In this document: positions 1 through 5,226 of the stretch, piece by piece
Layout: each line of letters begins with the position of its first letter
How positions within the stretch are numbered: the first letter of the stretch is position 1
NCBI GenBank assembly: GCA_013696385.1
Contig: JACCYR010000325.1
Location: 1 to 5,346 of the forward strand
Reading direction: 5' to 3'
DNA from: Acidobacteriota bacterium
GTDB taxonomy: Bacteria > Acidobacteriota > Blastocatellia > Pyrinomonadales > Pyrinomonadaceae
Length of the DNA stretch: 5,346 nt
Notes under the pieces: model-generated
The model's input: only the letters and a program-made list of their open reading frames with translations
Databases searched by the model: none
Told to the model about the DNA's origin: nothing
Made by a program: the position numbers and the translations under genes

Positions 1-669
1 GACCCGTATCCCGGCAGGCGTTATTCGTCAGAGGAACCGATTTATGTTGCGCCGGAAGTTTATATCGAAAAACTTGAAGATGATTATATCGTTTATTTTA
101 CGGACGACGGAAGTCCGCGCCTTCGGATCGGTAATACTTACCGGAAATTAATCGGGCAAGAAGGCACATCTAAAGAAACTAAAGATTTTATCAAAGAAAA
201 AGTGCGCTCGGCGGTTGACCTTTTGCGGAATATCGAACACCGCCGGCAGACGATTTACCGCGTCGTTGAATGTATTGTTGAGCGACAGCGCGAATTTTTG
301 GACAAAGGCGTGCAATTTATTAAGCCGATGATGTTAAAGGATGTGGCGGAAGATATTGGAATGCACCTTTCGACTATTTCCCGCGTCGTCAACCGTAAAT
401 ACGCGCACACGCCGCAAGGCGTTATTGAATTGCGAAGATTTTTTAGCGAAGGTATGCTCAACGAAGACGGTGAAGAGGTTTCGACGCGCATTTTGAAATT
501 GCGAATCAAGAAAATGGTTGAGGATGAAGACACACACAAACCGCTGACCGACGACCAAATCACTAAAGTTTTAAGTAAAGAAGGCGTAAAACTGTCGCGC
601 CGAACAGTCGCCAAATACCGCGACCAAATGCAAATTCCGGGTTCGCGTGAACGAAAAACAGTTATTTGA
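1..669 (+). CDS. rpoN: RNA polymerase sigma-54 factor, C-terminal part (5' truncated by window)
   Basis: Sigma-54 directs RNA polymerase to -24/-12 promoters that need an ATP-driven enhancer-binding activator. The reading frame is open from base 1, so the N-terminal activator-interacting region and part of the core-binding domain lie upstream of the window; 222 residues are visible. The start of the fragment (PGRRYSSEEPIYVAPEVYIE, then DDGSPRLRI) matches the conserved core-binding region. A helix-turn-helix follows at about fragment residues 110-135 (LKDVAEDIGMHLSTISRVV), then the KYAHTPQG segment. The RpoN box that reads the -24 element is at bases 595-621 as SRRTVAKYR; the usual first residue is Ala, and Ser here is a mild change. 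The protein ends at TGA 667-669, about 15 residues past the box, as expected. It heads the hpf-hprK-rapZ-PTS cluster, a common neighbourhood for rpoN. Identification is secure. Confidence 0.97.
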   Translation, partial: DPYPGRRYSSEEPIYVAPEVYIEKLEDDYIVYFTDDGSPRLRIGNTYRKLIGQEGTSKETKDFIKEKVRSAVDLLRNIEHRRQTIYRVVECIVERQREFLDKGVQFIKPMMLKDVAEDIGMHLSTISRVVNRKYAHTPQGVIELRRFFSEGMLNEDGEEVSTRILKLRIKKMVEDEDTHKPLTDDQITKVLSKEGVKLSRRTVAKYRDQMQIPGSRERKTVI

Positions 670-670
670 C

Positions 671-895
671 ATTTTGGATTTTAGATTTTGGATTGGATTA
701 AAAATTATCCGTAGATTCGTTGTTCATTAATCGATTGCAAAGAATCGTGAATAATTAACAATCAATCTAAAAATGATGGAAACACGCACTCCGTCAAGTG
801 TTCTTTTCGCCTCAACTATCGTGCGGGCTTGCGGCAAAAAATGAGAAAGTCCTATAAAATCCAAAATCCAAAATCCAAAATCTAAATTCCAAAAT
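671..895. repeat. Inverted heptamer arrays framing the rpoN-hpf gap (MITE-like)
   Basis: The left arm, 671-691, is three units of ATTTTGG/ATTTTAG. The right arm, 875-895, is part of a longer CCAAAAT array. The arms are inverted copies matching at 20 of 21 positions, including the variant middle unit. They enclose 183 bases (692-874) with no convincing gene. Inside is a weak hairpin: CCGTCAAG (791-798) can pair with CTTGCGG (828-834) if one T is bulged. I see no target-site duplication and no transposase, so calling this a miniature mobile element is only a possibility. A simple heptamer repeat family inserted or amplified in both orientations explains it equally well. The structure itself is read directly from the sequence. 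Confidence 0.6.
829..858 (+). promoter_or_regulatory. Possible housekeeping-sigma promoter for hpf and downstream operon
   Basis: TTGCGG (829-834) and TATAAA (853-858) are separated by 18 bases, a plausible -35/-10 pair. Transcription would begin near 865, so the CCAAAAT repeat array would form most of the hpf leader. A promoter is expected here because the 243-base gap after rpoN is the largest in the cluster. The -35 matches only in part and AT-rich DNA gives chance -10 matches, so this is tentative. Confidence 0.3.
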
Positions 896-898
896 CCA
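861..898 (+). repeat. CCAAAAT heptamer tandem array upstream of hpf
   Basis: Five consecutive 7-base units lie at 861-867, 868-874, 875-881, 882-888 and 889-895: four are CCAAAAT and the fourth is CTAAATT. A partial CCA follows at 896-898. The array ends three bases before the hpf ribosome-binding site (GAGGTG, 901-906), so it lies in the hpf leader if transcription starts upstream. It is the inverted counterpart of the shorter array just after rpoN. Confidence 0.85.
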
Positions 899-912
899 TT
901 GAGGTGCAATTT

Positions 913-1443
913 ATGAAATTTGAATATACAGGCAGACATATCGAAGTAACTCCGGCATTACGTTCTCATGTAGAGGAACATTTTGACCGCATCAATCATT
1001 TATTTGACGGCAATAGCAGTAAAGCGCATATAATTATTGAAGTTGAACGGGGAAAACATCGTTCGGAAGTGATTGTTAATTGGCACGACCAAGTTTTAAC
1101 CGCGACGACGAGCGTTGAAGATATGTATAAATCGCTGTCGCAGACGATTGATAAAATCGAAAAGCAAGCCTTAAAACTTAAAACCAAAATTATCGACAAG
1201 TATCACAAGGCAAAAAAAGTCAGCACAATTCCGCCCAAACAAGCTGAAGTTAAACCCGCGCCGGTTTCGCCGCAAATTATTGATACAAAAGATTATCCGG
1301 TCAAACCGATGACAGAAGAAGAAGCCATTTTGCGCCTTGTTGAAGAAGAAAATCAATTTTTGGTATTTAGAAATGCCGCCAATGAGCGCGTATCGGTTAT
1401 TTATAAACGAAAAGACGGAAATTATGGTTTAATTCAGCCTTAA
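913..1443 (+). CDS. hpf: Long-form ribosome hibernation promoting factor (HPF/RaiA family)
   Basis: This factor binds the 30S decoding region when growth slows, blocks mRNA and tRNA binding, and in its long form joins two 70S ribosomes into an inactive 100S dimer. The protein has 176 residues. The N-terminal S30AE/HPF domain spans about 1-100 (MKFEYTGRHIEVTPALRSHV opens it). A Lys/Pro/Gln-rich linker spans about 101-126. The C-terminal dimerisation domain spans about 127-176 (PMTEEEAILRL, FLVFRNA, YKRKDGNYGLIQP). That second domain separates it from short HPF and YfiA. The ATG at 913 is chosen because GAGGTG at 901-906 sits six bases upstream; an in-frame GTG at 904 lies inside that Shine-Dalgarno and is rejected. 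This is the only gene start in the window with a clear Shine-Dalgarno. Its position just after rpoN is typical. Confidence 0.95.
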   Translation: MKFEYTGRHIEVTPALRSHVEEHFDRINHLFDGNSSKAHIIIEVERGKHRSEVIVNWHDQVLTATTSVEDMYKSLSQTIDKIEKQALKLKTKIIDKYHKAKKVSTIPPKQAEVKPAPVSPQIIDTKDYPVKPMTEEEAILRLVEEENQFLVFRNAANERVSVIYKRKDGNYGLIQP

Positions 1444-1480
1444 TTAATTTCTTATAATTTTTTCAATTTTGCTCGTCAAA

Positions 1481-2437
1481 ATGCCGTCCAGTAAAGAAAA
1501 CGAAAGCCCGAAAATTTCCGTTGCCGATTTTGTCGAAAAATCTTTTGCAAAGTTGGGCATTGAAGTTTTAGCGGGAAAAAAAGGACTGCACAAAAAACAA
1601 ATCGCGTCCAAACGCATTCAAAAATTTGGCTTGGCGTTGGCTGGATTTACGCATTACATAAACGAAGGGCGGATTCAGATTGTCGGGCAAAGCGAGATTT
1701 CTTATTTGTCGCAACTCGAAAGCGCGAAACGAATTGAAGCGATAAACAATCTCGACCTTGAAAAAATCTGCTGCATTTTGATTACAAAAAAACTCGTTCC
1801 GCCCGAAGAATTACTTAATATCGCCGATGAAAGAAACCTGCCAATTCTCCGCACCGCGCAGGTTAGTTCAAACGCTATTAGCTATATTTCAAGTTTTCTG
1901 CTGGAAACACTTGCTCCGCAGATTACTCTGCACGGCGTTTTAATCGGAATGTATGAACTCGGCGTTTTGCTGCTGGGCGAATCGGGCATTGGAAAATCGG
2001 AATGCGCCCTTGATTTAATTGCCCGCGGACACCGCCTCGTTGCCGATGATGCCGTATTGATAAAAAAATTGGGTGAAAATCTGGAAGGCTTTTCGCCCGA
2101 ACTAACGCGCGGACATCTGGAAATTCGTGGTCTTGGCATTATCAATGTCCGCGACCTCTTCGGTGTTTCCGCCGTCGCTAGTTGCAAAAAAATTGAATTG
2201 TGTATCGAATTTCAGAAATGGCAGGATGTCCTCGAAGTTGAACGGCTCGGACTTGACCGGCAGGAGAAAGAAATTTTCGGCGTGAAAATAACCAAATATA
2301 TTTTGCCCGTCAGCGCGGGGCGCAATCTTTCGACTTTGGTTGAAACGGCAGTGCGTGTTCATCTTTTGAAAGTTGCGGGTTTTGATGCCGCGCAAAAATT
2401 GATTGCAAAACATTCTGCAATAGTCGGCGGTCAGTAA
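1481..2437 (+). CDS. hprK: HPr kinase/phosphorylase
   Basis: HprK is a bifunctional cytoplasmic enzyme that phosphorylates HPr on a serine and removes that phosphate again, coupling the PTS to metabolic state. The protein has 318 residues, the usual length. Residues about 1-140 form the variable N-terminal domain. The catalytic domain has the conserved His151 in LHGVL, the P-loop GESGIGKS at 166-173 (Lys172) followed by Glu174, RGHRLVADD at 182-190 with Asp189/Asp190, and the family signature LEIRGLGIINVRDLFG at 213-228. The spacing of His, P-loop and Asp pair matches the Lactobacillus casei enzyme with a constant shift of 11. Arg281 lies in the conserved SAGRNLS segment. The start is uncertain: ATG 1481 is preferred, while an in-frame TTG at 1469 would add four residues, and neither has a Shine-Dalgarno. 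Its substrate, HPr, is encoded downstream with an intact target serine. Confidence 0.95.
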   Translation: MPSSKENESPKISVADFVEKSFAKLGIEVLAGKKGLHKKQIASKRIQKFGLALAGFTHYINEGRIQIVGQSEISYLSQLESAKRIEAINNLDLEKICCILITKKLVPPEELLNIADERNLPILRTAQVSSNAISYISSFLLETLAPQITLHGVLIGMYELGVLLLGESGIGKSECALDLIARGHRLVADDAVLIKKLGENLEGFSPELTRGHLEIRGLGIINVRDLFGVSAVASCKKIELCIEFQKWQDVLEVERLGLDRQEKEIFGVKITKYILPVSAGRNLSTLVETAVRVHLLKVAGFDAAQKLIAKHSAIVGGQ

Positions 2438-2444
2438 AATTTTT

Positions 2445-3338
2445 ATGTCCCAAAATGAAACGGAAATAAAATCTCTGCCAAATTTTGTTATTATCACGGG
2501 TTTGAGCGGTTCGGGAATGAGTTCGGCGACAAATGCGTTTGAAGATTTAGGATATTTTTGCGTTGATAATCTGCCGCTCACGATGCTGAAAACATTTTCG
2601 CGCCTTCTGATTCCAAATAAAGAAGAAGTTGTTGCGATTGAAAAAGCCGCGCTTGTCATCGACATCCGTGAACGCCATTTTTTATCGGAATTTCCTGAGG
2701 AATTAAAAAAAATCAAGAAAAGAACTTCGCCATTTGTCTTGTTTTTTGAAGCATCAGACGCGGTTCTGCAACGCCGATTTTCAGAAACGCGCCGCCCGCA
2801 CCCGGCAGATACGGACAAAGGTTTATTGTCAGCGATTCGCGCCGAAAAAAAGGCGATGCAGGAAATCCGCGAAAGTGCCGATTTGATTATTGACACTTCC
2901 GAACACACAGTTCATACGCTTCGGCGGCTTCTCGTGCAAAAATTCGGGCAGACCGAAGAAGGTGCGCCGCTTCACGTTCAGGTCGTCAGCTTCGGGCATA
3001 AATACGGCGTTCCGCATCAGGTTGATTTGCTTTTTGACGTGCGCCATCTTCCAAATCCGTATTTTGAAGAAGGTTTGCGCGAACTGCCCGGAACTGATAG
3101 AAAAGTTGTCGGATATTTGGAAAATCAAACGGAAGTCGAAGAAACAATCAAGCGTTTTGTTGATTTATTGGAATATCTTTTGCCGCTTTACCGGCGCGAA
3201 GGTAAATCTTATTTAAGCATCGGAGTTGGCTGCACGGGCGGACGACATCGCTCGGTGATGATAGCAAATAGATTAGGCAGAGCGTTGAAAAATGATAATT
3301 TTGACGTTTCGGTTGTGCATCGGGACGTGCAAAAATAA
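2445..3338 (+). CDS. rapZ: RapZ/YvcJ-family nucleotide- and RNA-binding protein with altered Walker A
   Basis: In E. coli, RapZ binds glucosamine-6-phosphate and the small RNA GlmZ and acts as an adaptor for RNase E, controlling glmS; in other phyla the target is not established. The protein has 297 residues, close to the usual length. The N-terminal P-loop domain has GLSGSGMSS at 19-27 and then FEDLGYFCVDNLP, both family hallmarks, but the Walker A lysine is Met25 (codon ATG at 2517-2519). VIDIRE follows, then RRFSETRRPHP and ADLIIDTSEHTVHTLRRLL. The C-terminal domain is strongly conserved: VVSFGHKYGVPHQVDLLFDV, RHLPNPYFE, and GCTGGRHRSV at 262-271, the region of the family's ligand and RNA contacts. 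It starts seven bases after hprK with no Shine-Dalgarno, so translational coupling is likely. The family call is firm; ATP/GTP binding is doubtful. Confidence 0.95.
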   Translation: MSQNETEIKSLPNFVIITGLSGSGMSSATNAFEDLGYFCVDNLPLTMLKTFSRLLIPNKEEVVAIEKAALVIDIRERHFLSEFPEELKKIKKRTSPFVLFFEASDAVLQRRFSETRRPHPADTDKGLLSAIRAEKKAMQEIRESADLIIDTSEHTVHTLRRLLVQKFGQTEEGAPLHVQVVSFGHKYGVPHQVDLLFDVRHLPNPYFEEGLRELPGTDRKVVGYLENQTEVEETIKRFVDLLEYLLPLYRREGKSYLSIGVGCTGGRHRSVMIANRLGRALKNDNFDVSVVHRDVQK

Positions 3339-3366
3339 GTGAAAAGTGAAAAGTGAAAAGTAAAAT
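3339..3366 (+). repeat. GTGAAAA heptamer array filling the rapZ-EIIA gap
   Basis: The whole 28-base gap is four 7-base units: GTGAAAA three times (3339-3359), then GTAAAAT (3360-3366), directly abutting the ATG at 3367. There is no other sequence between the two genes, so the repeat must serve as the ribosome-binding region for the EIIA gene. Its purine-rich AGTGAAAAG stretches are only weakly Shine-Dalgarno-like. Confidence 0.85.
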
Positions 3367-3792
3367 ATGAAAAAAATCGGTGGAGTAATAGTTTCGCACG
3401 GGCAAGTCGCCAACGAACTTTTAGTGGCGGCGGAAACGGTGGTCGGCGCACAAAATCATATTGCGGCGGTTTCAATCGGCTGGCACGATGATGTAGAAAT
3501 GTCGAAAGACGAAATTTCTCGTGCTATCAAACAAGTTTCCGAAGGTTGCGGCGTGTTGCTTTTAACCGATATGTTCGGCGGCACGCCGACCAATATTTCG
3601 GCAATGTTTATTAAGGAAAATGAAGTCGAAATCGTAACGGGCGTAAATCTGCCGATGGTCATAAAACTCGCTTCACAAACCAAAGAAATGACTCTGACGG
3701 CAATGGCAAAAGAAGTTGAAGCGCAGGGCAAACAGGCGATCTACCGCACCGGCGAACTGCTTGAACCGCAAAAACTGAAAAAAGATGCTTGA
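3367..3792 (+). CDS. PTS EIIA component, mannose (EIIA-Man) family
   Basis: This is a soluble phosphocarrier that accepts phosphate from HPr on a histidine. The protein has 141 residues and is a single EIIA-Man domain. Its N-terminus IGGVIVSHGQVANELL places the expected active-site His at residue 11 (His10 in E. coli ManX). The second hallmark, LLLTDMFGGTPTN, is at about 64-76 with Asp68. Classical ManX is fused to an EIIB domain; this protein ends soon after the EIIA domain, and no EIIB, EIIC or EIID gene follows, so a regulatory rather than transport role is inferred. Its last codons overlap the HPr start by 8 bases, which implies coupled translation of the two partners. It is preceded only by the GTGAAAA repeat and has no clear Shine-Dalgarno. 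No gene symbol is given because stand-alone copies are not consistently named. Confidence 0.93.
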   Translation: MKKIGGVIVSHGQVANELLVAAETVVGAQNHIAAVSIGWHDDVEMSKDEISRAIKQVSEGCGVLLLTDMFGGTPTNISAMFIKENEVEIVTGVNLPMVIKLASQTKEMTLTAMAKEVEAQGKQAIYRTGELLEPQKLKKDA

Positions 3793-4057
3793 AAGTAAAA
3801 TAAAAGTTGTCAATCCGCTAGGACTTCACGCCCGCGCCGCCGCCCAACTTGTTCGTCTGGCAAGTGGTTTTAAGAGCCGCATTAAGCTCAGACGAATTGA
3901 CAACGCCGTAATTGCTGATGCCAAATCAATTTTGAGCGTCTTGACTTTGGCGGCTTCAAAGGGAACTCGTTTGAAATTAGAAGTCGAAGGCGAAGACGAG
4001 CAAGAAGCCTTGCAAGCGGTTGAGGAAATTTTTGTAAATGGTTTTGATGAGATTTAG
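3785..4057 (+). CDS. ptsH: HPr phosphocarrier protein
   Basis: HPr carries phosphate from enzyme I to EIIA proteins through a histidine and is also a signalling protein when phosphorylated on serine. The protein has 90 residues, normal for HPr. The active-site His15 lies in GLHARAAA (13-20). The residue after Arg17 is Ala18, where many HPr proteins have Pro. The HprK recognition site is DAKSILSVLTLAA, with Ser48 equivalent to the classical Ser46. Both phosphorylation sites are therefore present, which fits the hprK gene upstream. The start at 3785 overlaps the EIIA stop (TGA 3790-3792) by 8 bases. Enzyme I, often the next gene, is absent: a large stem-loop and an arginase gene follow instead, so the phosphate donor must be encoded elsewhere. 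The family is certain; whether the role is in sugar uptake or only in signalling cannot be seen here. Confidence 0.96.
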   Translation: MLESKIKVVNPLGLHARAAAQLVRLASGFKSRIKLRRIDNAVIADAKSILSVLTLAASKGTRLKLEVEGEDEQEALQAVEEIFVNGFDEI

Positions 4058-4059
4058 AA

Positions 4060-4172
4060 ATAGCCGCAAAAAGGCACAAAAGGCTCAAAAAATTAAGAAT
4101 TTATGTTCATCTACGCTCATTTATGATTTAATTTTTTTGCGTCTTTTTCGTCTTTTTGCGGCTATCTTTTTT
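4060..4172 (+). terminator. Large repeat-built stem-loop with T-run after HPr, probable terminator
   Basis: The arms 4060-4073 (ATAGCCGCAAAAAG) and 4152-4165 are perfect 14-base inverted copies. After a poorly paired stretch, 4087-4096 (AAAAAATTAA) and 4128-4137 pair perfectly over 10 bases, leaving a loop of about 31 bases (4097-4127). CTTTTTT follows the right arm at 4166-4172, so the layout resembles a rho-independent terminator at the end of the rpoN-to-HPr cluster. The arms contain roughly 9-base A-rich repeats, and the loop has a degenerate 10-base repeat (TTATGTTCAT, CTACGCTCAT). It is larger than a standard terminator and probably derives from a dispersed repeat; the terminator function is inferred. 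Confidence 0.6.
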
Positions 4173-4182
4173 GGGTTATAAT
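4154..4182 (+). promoter_or_regulatory. Candidate promoter for arginase, very close to its start codon
   Basis: A perfect TATAAT at 4177-4182 lies seven bases before the arginase ATG at 4190. A weak -35, TTTTGC at 4154-4159, is 17 bases upstream and overlaps the right arm of the HPr stem-loop. Transcription would be expected to begin at about 4189-4190, which would make a leaderless or nearly leaderless mRNA. No Shine-Dalgarno precedes the gene, consistent with this. The -35 is poor and chance TATAAT matches occur in AT-rich DNA. Confidence 0.45.
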
Positions 4183-4189
4183 TTAATTT

Positions 4190-5146
4190 ATGCAGTCTAA
4201 AAATTTTTTGGGAGAGAACAAAAAAGTAGGAATCATAAGCGTTCCGCTCGGTTACGGCGCGAGACAAAAAGGAAATGAACTCGGCGCAACGGCAATACTT
4301 TTATCTGACATTCGCGGAAGTTTAATGACCGAACGGATTAAAGAACTTGGCTACGAAGTTAAAAATTACGGCAATGCTGAAATTGTCAAACCTAATTATG
4401 TCGCCAAGACGGAAGAAAATCCAAAGTATTTAAAAGAAATGCTCACGTCTTGCGAAAATATATCCGCCTCGCTTAAACAAATTTTGCAGGACGGCGCGAT
4501 TCCCGTTATTTTGGGCGGCGACCATTCAATTGCCATCGGCACATTTTCGGCAATTTCATCTTTTTTCAAAGCGCATGGTGAAGAAATTGGTTTGATTTGG
4601 TTTGACGCACACGCCGACATTAACACGCCCGAAACTTCATCTTCCGGTAACATTCACGGAATGCCGCTTGCCGCGCTTCTTGGTTACGGCGAACCTTCGT
4701 TGGTTAATTTAAAAGGTTTTGCGCCGAAACTTGAGTCCCGATTTTGCGCTCACGTCGGCGCGAGAGATTTGGACGCGGGCGAGCAGCGGCGGATTCGTGA
4801 ACTTGGTATGTGCGACAACTTTTTTACAATGAGCGATATTGACCGGCGCGGAATGCTGGCTTGTGTCGAAGACGCGATAGATATTGCTTCGCAGGCATCG
4901 GGCGGTTACGCCATAACTTTCGATGTGGATATGATTGACCCGCGTTTCGCGCCCGGTTCAGGAACGCTCGTCCGCGGCGGAACAACATATCGTGAAGCGC
5001 ATCTCGCCCTCGAAGTGATTGCCGAGCGCGGCGGAATGCGTTCTTTTGAAATTGTCGAAGTCAATCCGATGCTCGATAAAAGCAATATCACAGTTGAACT
5101 GGCGGGCGAACTTATTCTTTCAGCTTTGGGGAAAACTATTTTATAG
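4190..5146 (+). CDS. rocF: Arginase (ureohydrolase family)
   Basis: Arginase hydrolyses L-arginine to L-ornithine and urea with a two-manganese centre. The protein has 318 residues, slightly longer than the roughly 300 usual for bacterial arginases. All metal ligands are visible: His112 in GGDHSIAIGT (109-118), Asp139, His141 and Asp143 in WFDAHADINT (137-146), and Asp245 and Asp247 in TFDVDMIDP. SGNIHGMPL (152-160) supplies the His156 equivalent to human His141, and Glu290 in EIVEVNP matches human Glu277. DINTP and SGNIHG favour arginase over agmatinase. The usual PGTGTPVxGG loop reads PGSGTLVRGG here, with Leu for Pro. The N-terminal VPLGYGARQKGNELGA is the family opening. ATG 4190 has no Shine-Dalgarno and sits just after a TATAAT. 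The gene appears to be a separate unit from the PTS cluster; the symbol is by family. Confidence 0.93.
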   Translation: MQSKNFLGENKKVGIISVPLGYGARQKGNELGATAILLSDIRGSLMTERIKELGYEVKNYGNAEIVKPNYVAKTEENPKYLKEMLTSCENISASLKQILQDGAIPVILGGDHSIAIGTFSAISSFFKAHGEEIGLIWFDAHADINTPETSSSGNIHGMPLAALLGYGEPSLVNLKGFAPKLESRFCAHVGARDLDAGEQRRIRELGMCDNFFTMSDIDRRGMLACVEDAIDIASQASGGYAITFDVDMIDPRFAPGSGTLVRGGTTYREAHLALEVIAERGGMRSFEIVEVNPMLDKSNITVELAGELILSALGKTIL

Positions 5147-5219
5147 TGGTAAATGGTAAGTGGTAAATGAAAATCAATTTGAAATTTACCACTTACCATT
5201 TACCATTTACTATTTACTA
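5147..5219. repeat. 22-bp perfect inverted repeat of 7-base units between arginase and ddl
   Basis: The left arm, 5147-5168, reads TGGTAAA, TGGTAAG, TGGTAAA plus T. The right arm, 5184-5205, is its exact reverse complement, with a 15-base loop at 5169-5183. On the right side five heptamers run from 5185 to 5219 (TTTACCA, CTTACCA, TTTACCA, TTTACTA, TTTACTA), so two extend beyond the stem. The left arm begins one base after the arginase stop codon. The RNA could form a long AT-rich hairpin that limits read-through into ddl, but no T-run follows, so I do not call it a terminator. Confidence 0.85.
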
Positions 5220-5226
5220 CTGATTT

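Noticed and set aside
773..844. Small forward ORF of 23 codons (ATG 773, TGA 842-844) inside the repeat-framed gap before hpf
   Set aside because: It has no Shine-Dalgarno and no recognisable motif, and ORFs of this length are expected by chance. It could be a leader peptide, but nothing in the sequence supports that.
904..912. GTG at 904 as the hpf start
   Set aside because: The GTG is part of the GAGGTG Shine-Dalgarno for the ATG at 913, and family homology begins at that ATG (MKFEYTGRHIEV).
727..939. Reverse-strand ORF of 70 codons across the rpoN-hpf gap
   Set aside because: It reads through the CCAAAAT heptamer array, giving a repetitive aromatic peptide, and overlaps the hpf start. 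It has no family resemblance.
1081..1100. TGGCAC in hpf as a possible sigma-54 -24 element
   Set aside because: No GC dinucleotide (TTGC-like -12) follows at the required spacing, and it lies inside coding sequence. No sigma-54 promoter was found in the window.
1453..1458. TATAAT just upstream of hprK as a possible internal promoter
   Set aside because: No acceptable -35 is found 16-18 bases upstream and the surroundings are very AT-rich. The 37-base gap fits simple operon read-through from hpf.
2102..2908. Long reverse-strand ORF of 268 codons opposite hprK and rapZ
   Set aside because: It lies entirely opposite two well-conserved genes and resembles no family; it is an antisense shadow.
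4190..5146. Agmatinase or formimidoylglutamase instead of arginase
   Set aside because: The DINTP and SGNIHGMPL substrate-loop motifs and the EVNP segment fit arginase better, although biochemical specificity within the superfamily is not fully fixed by sequence.
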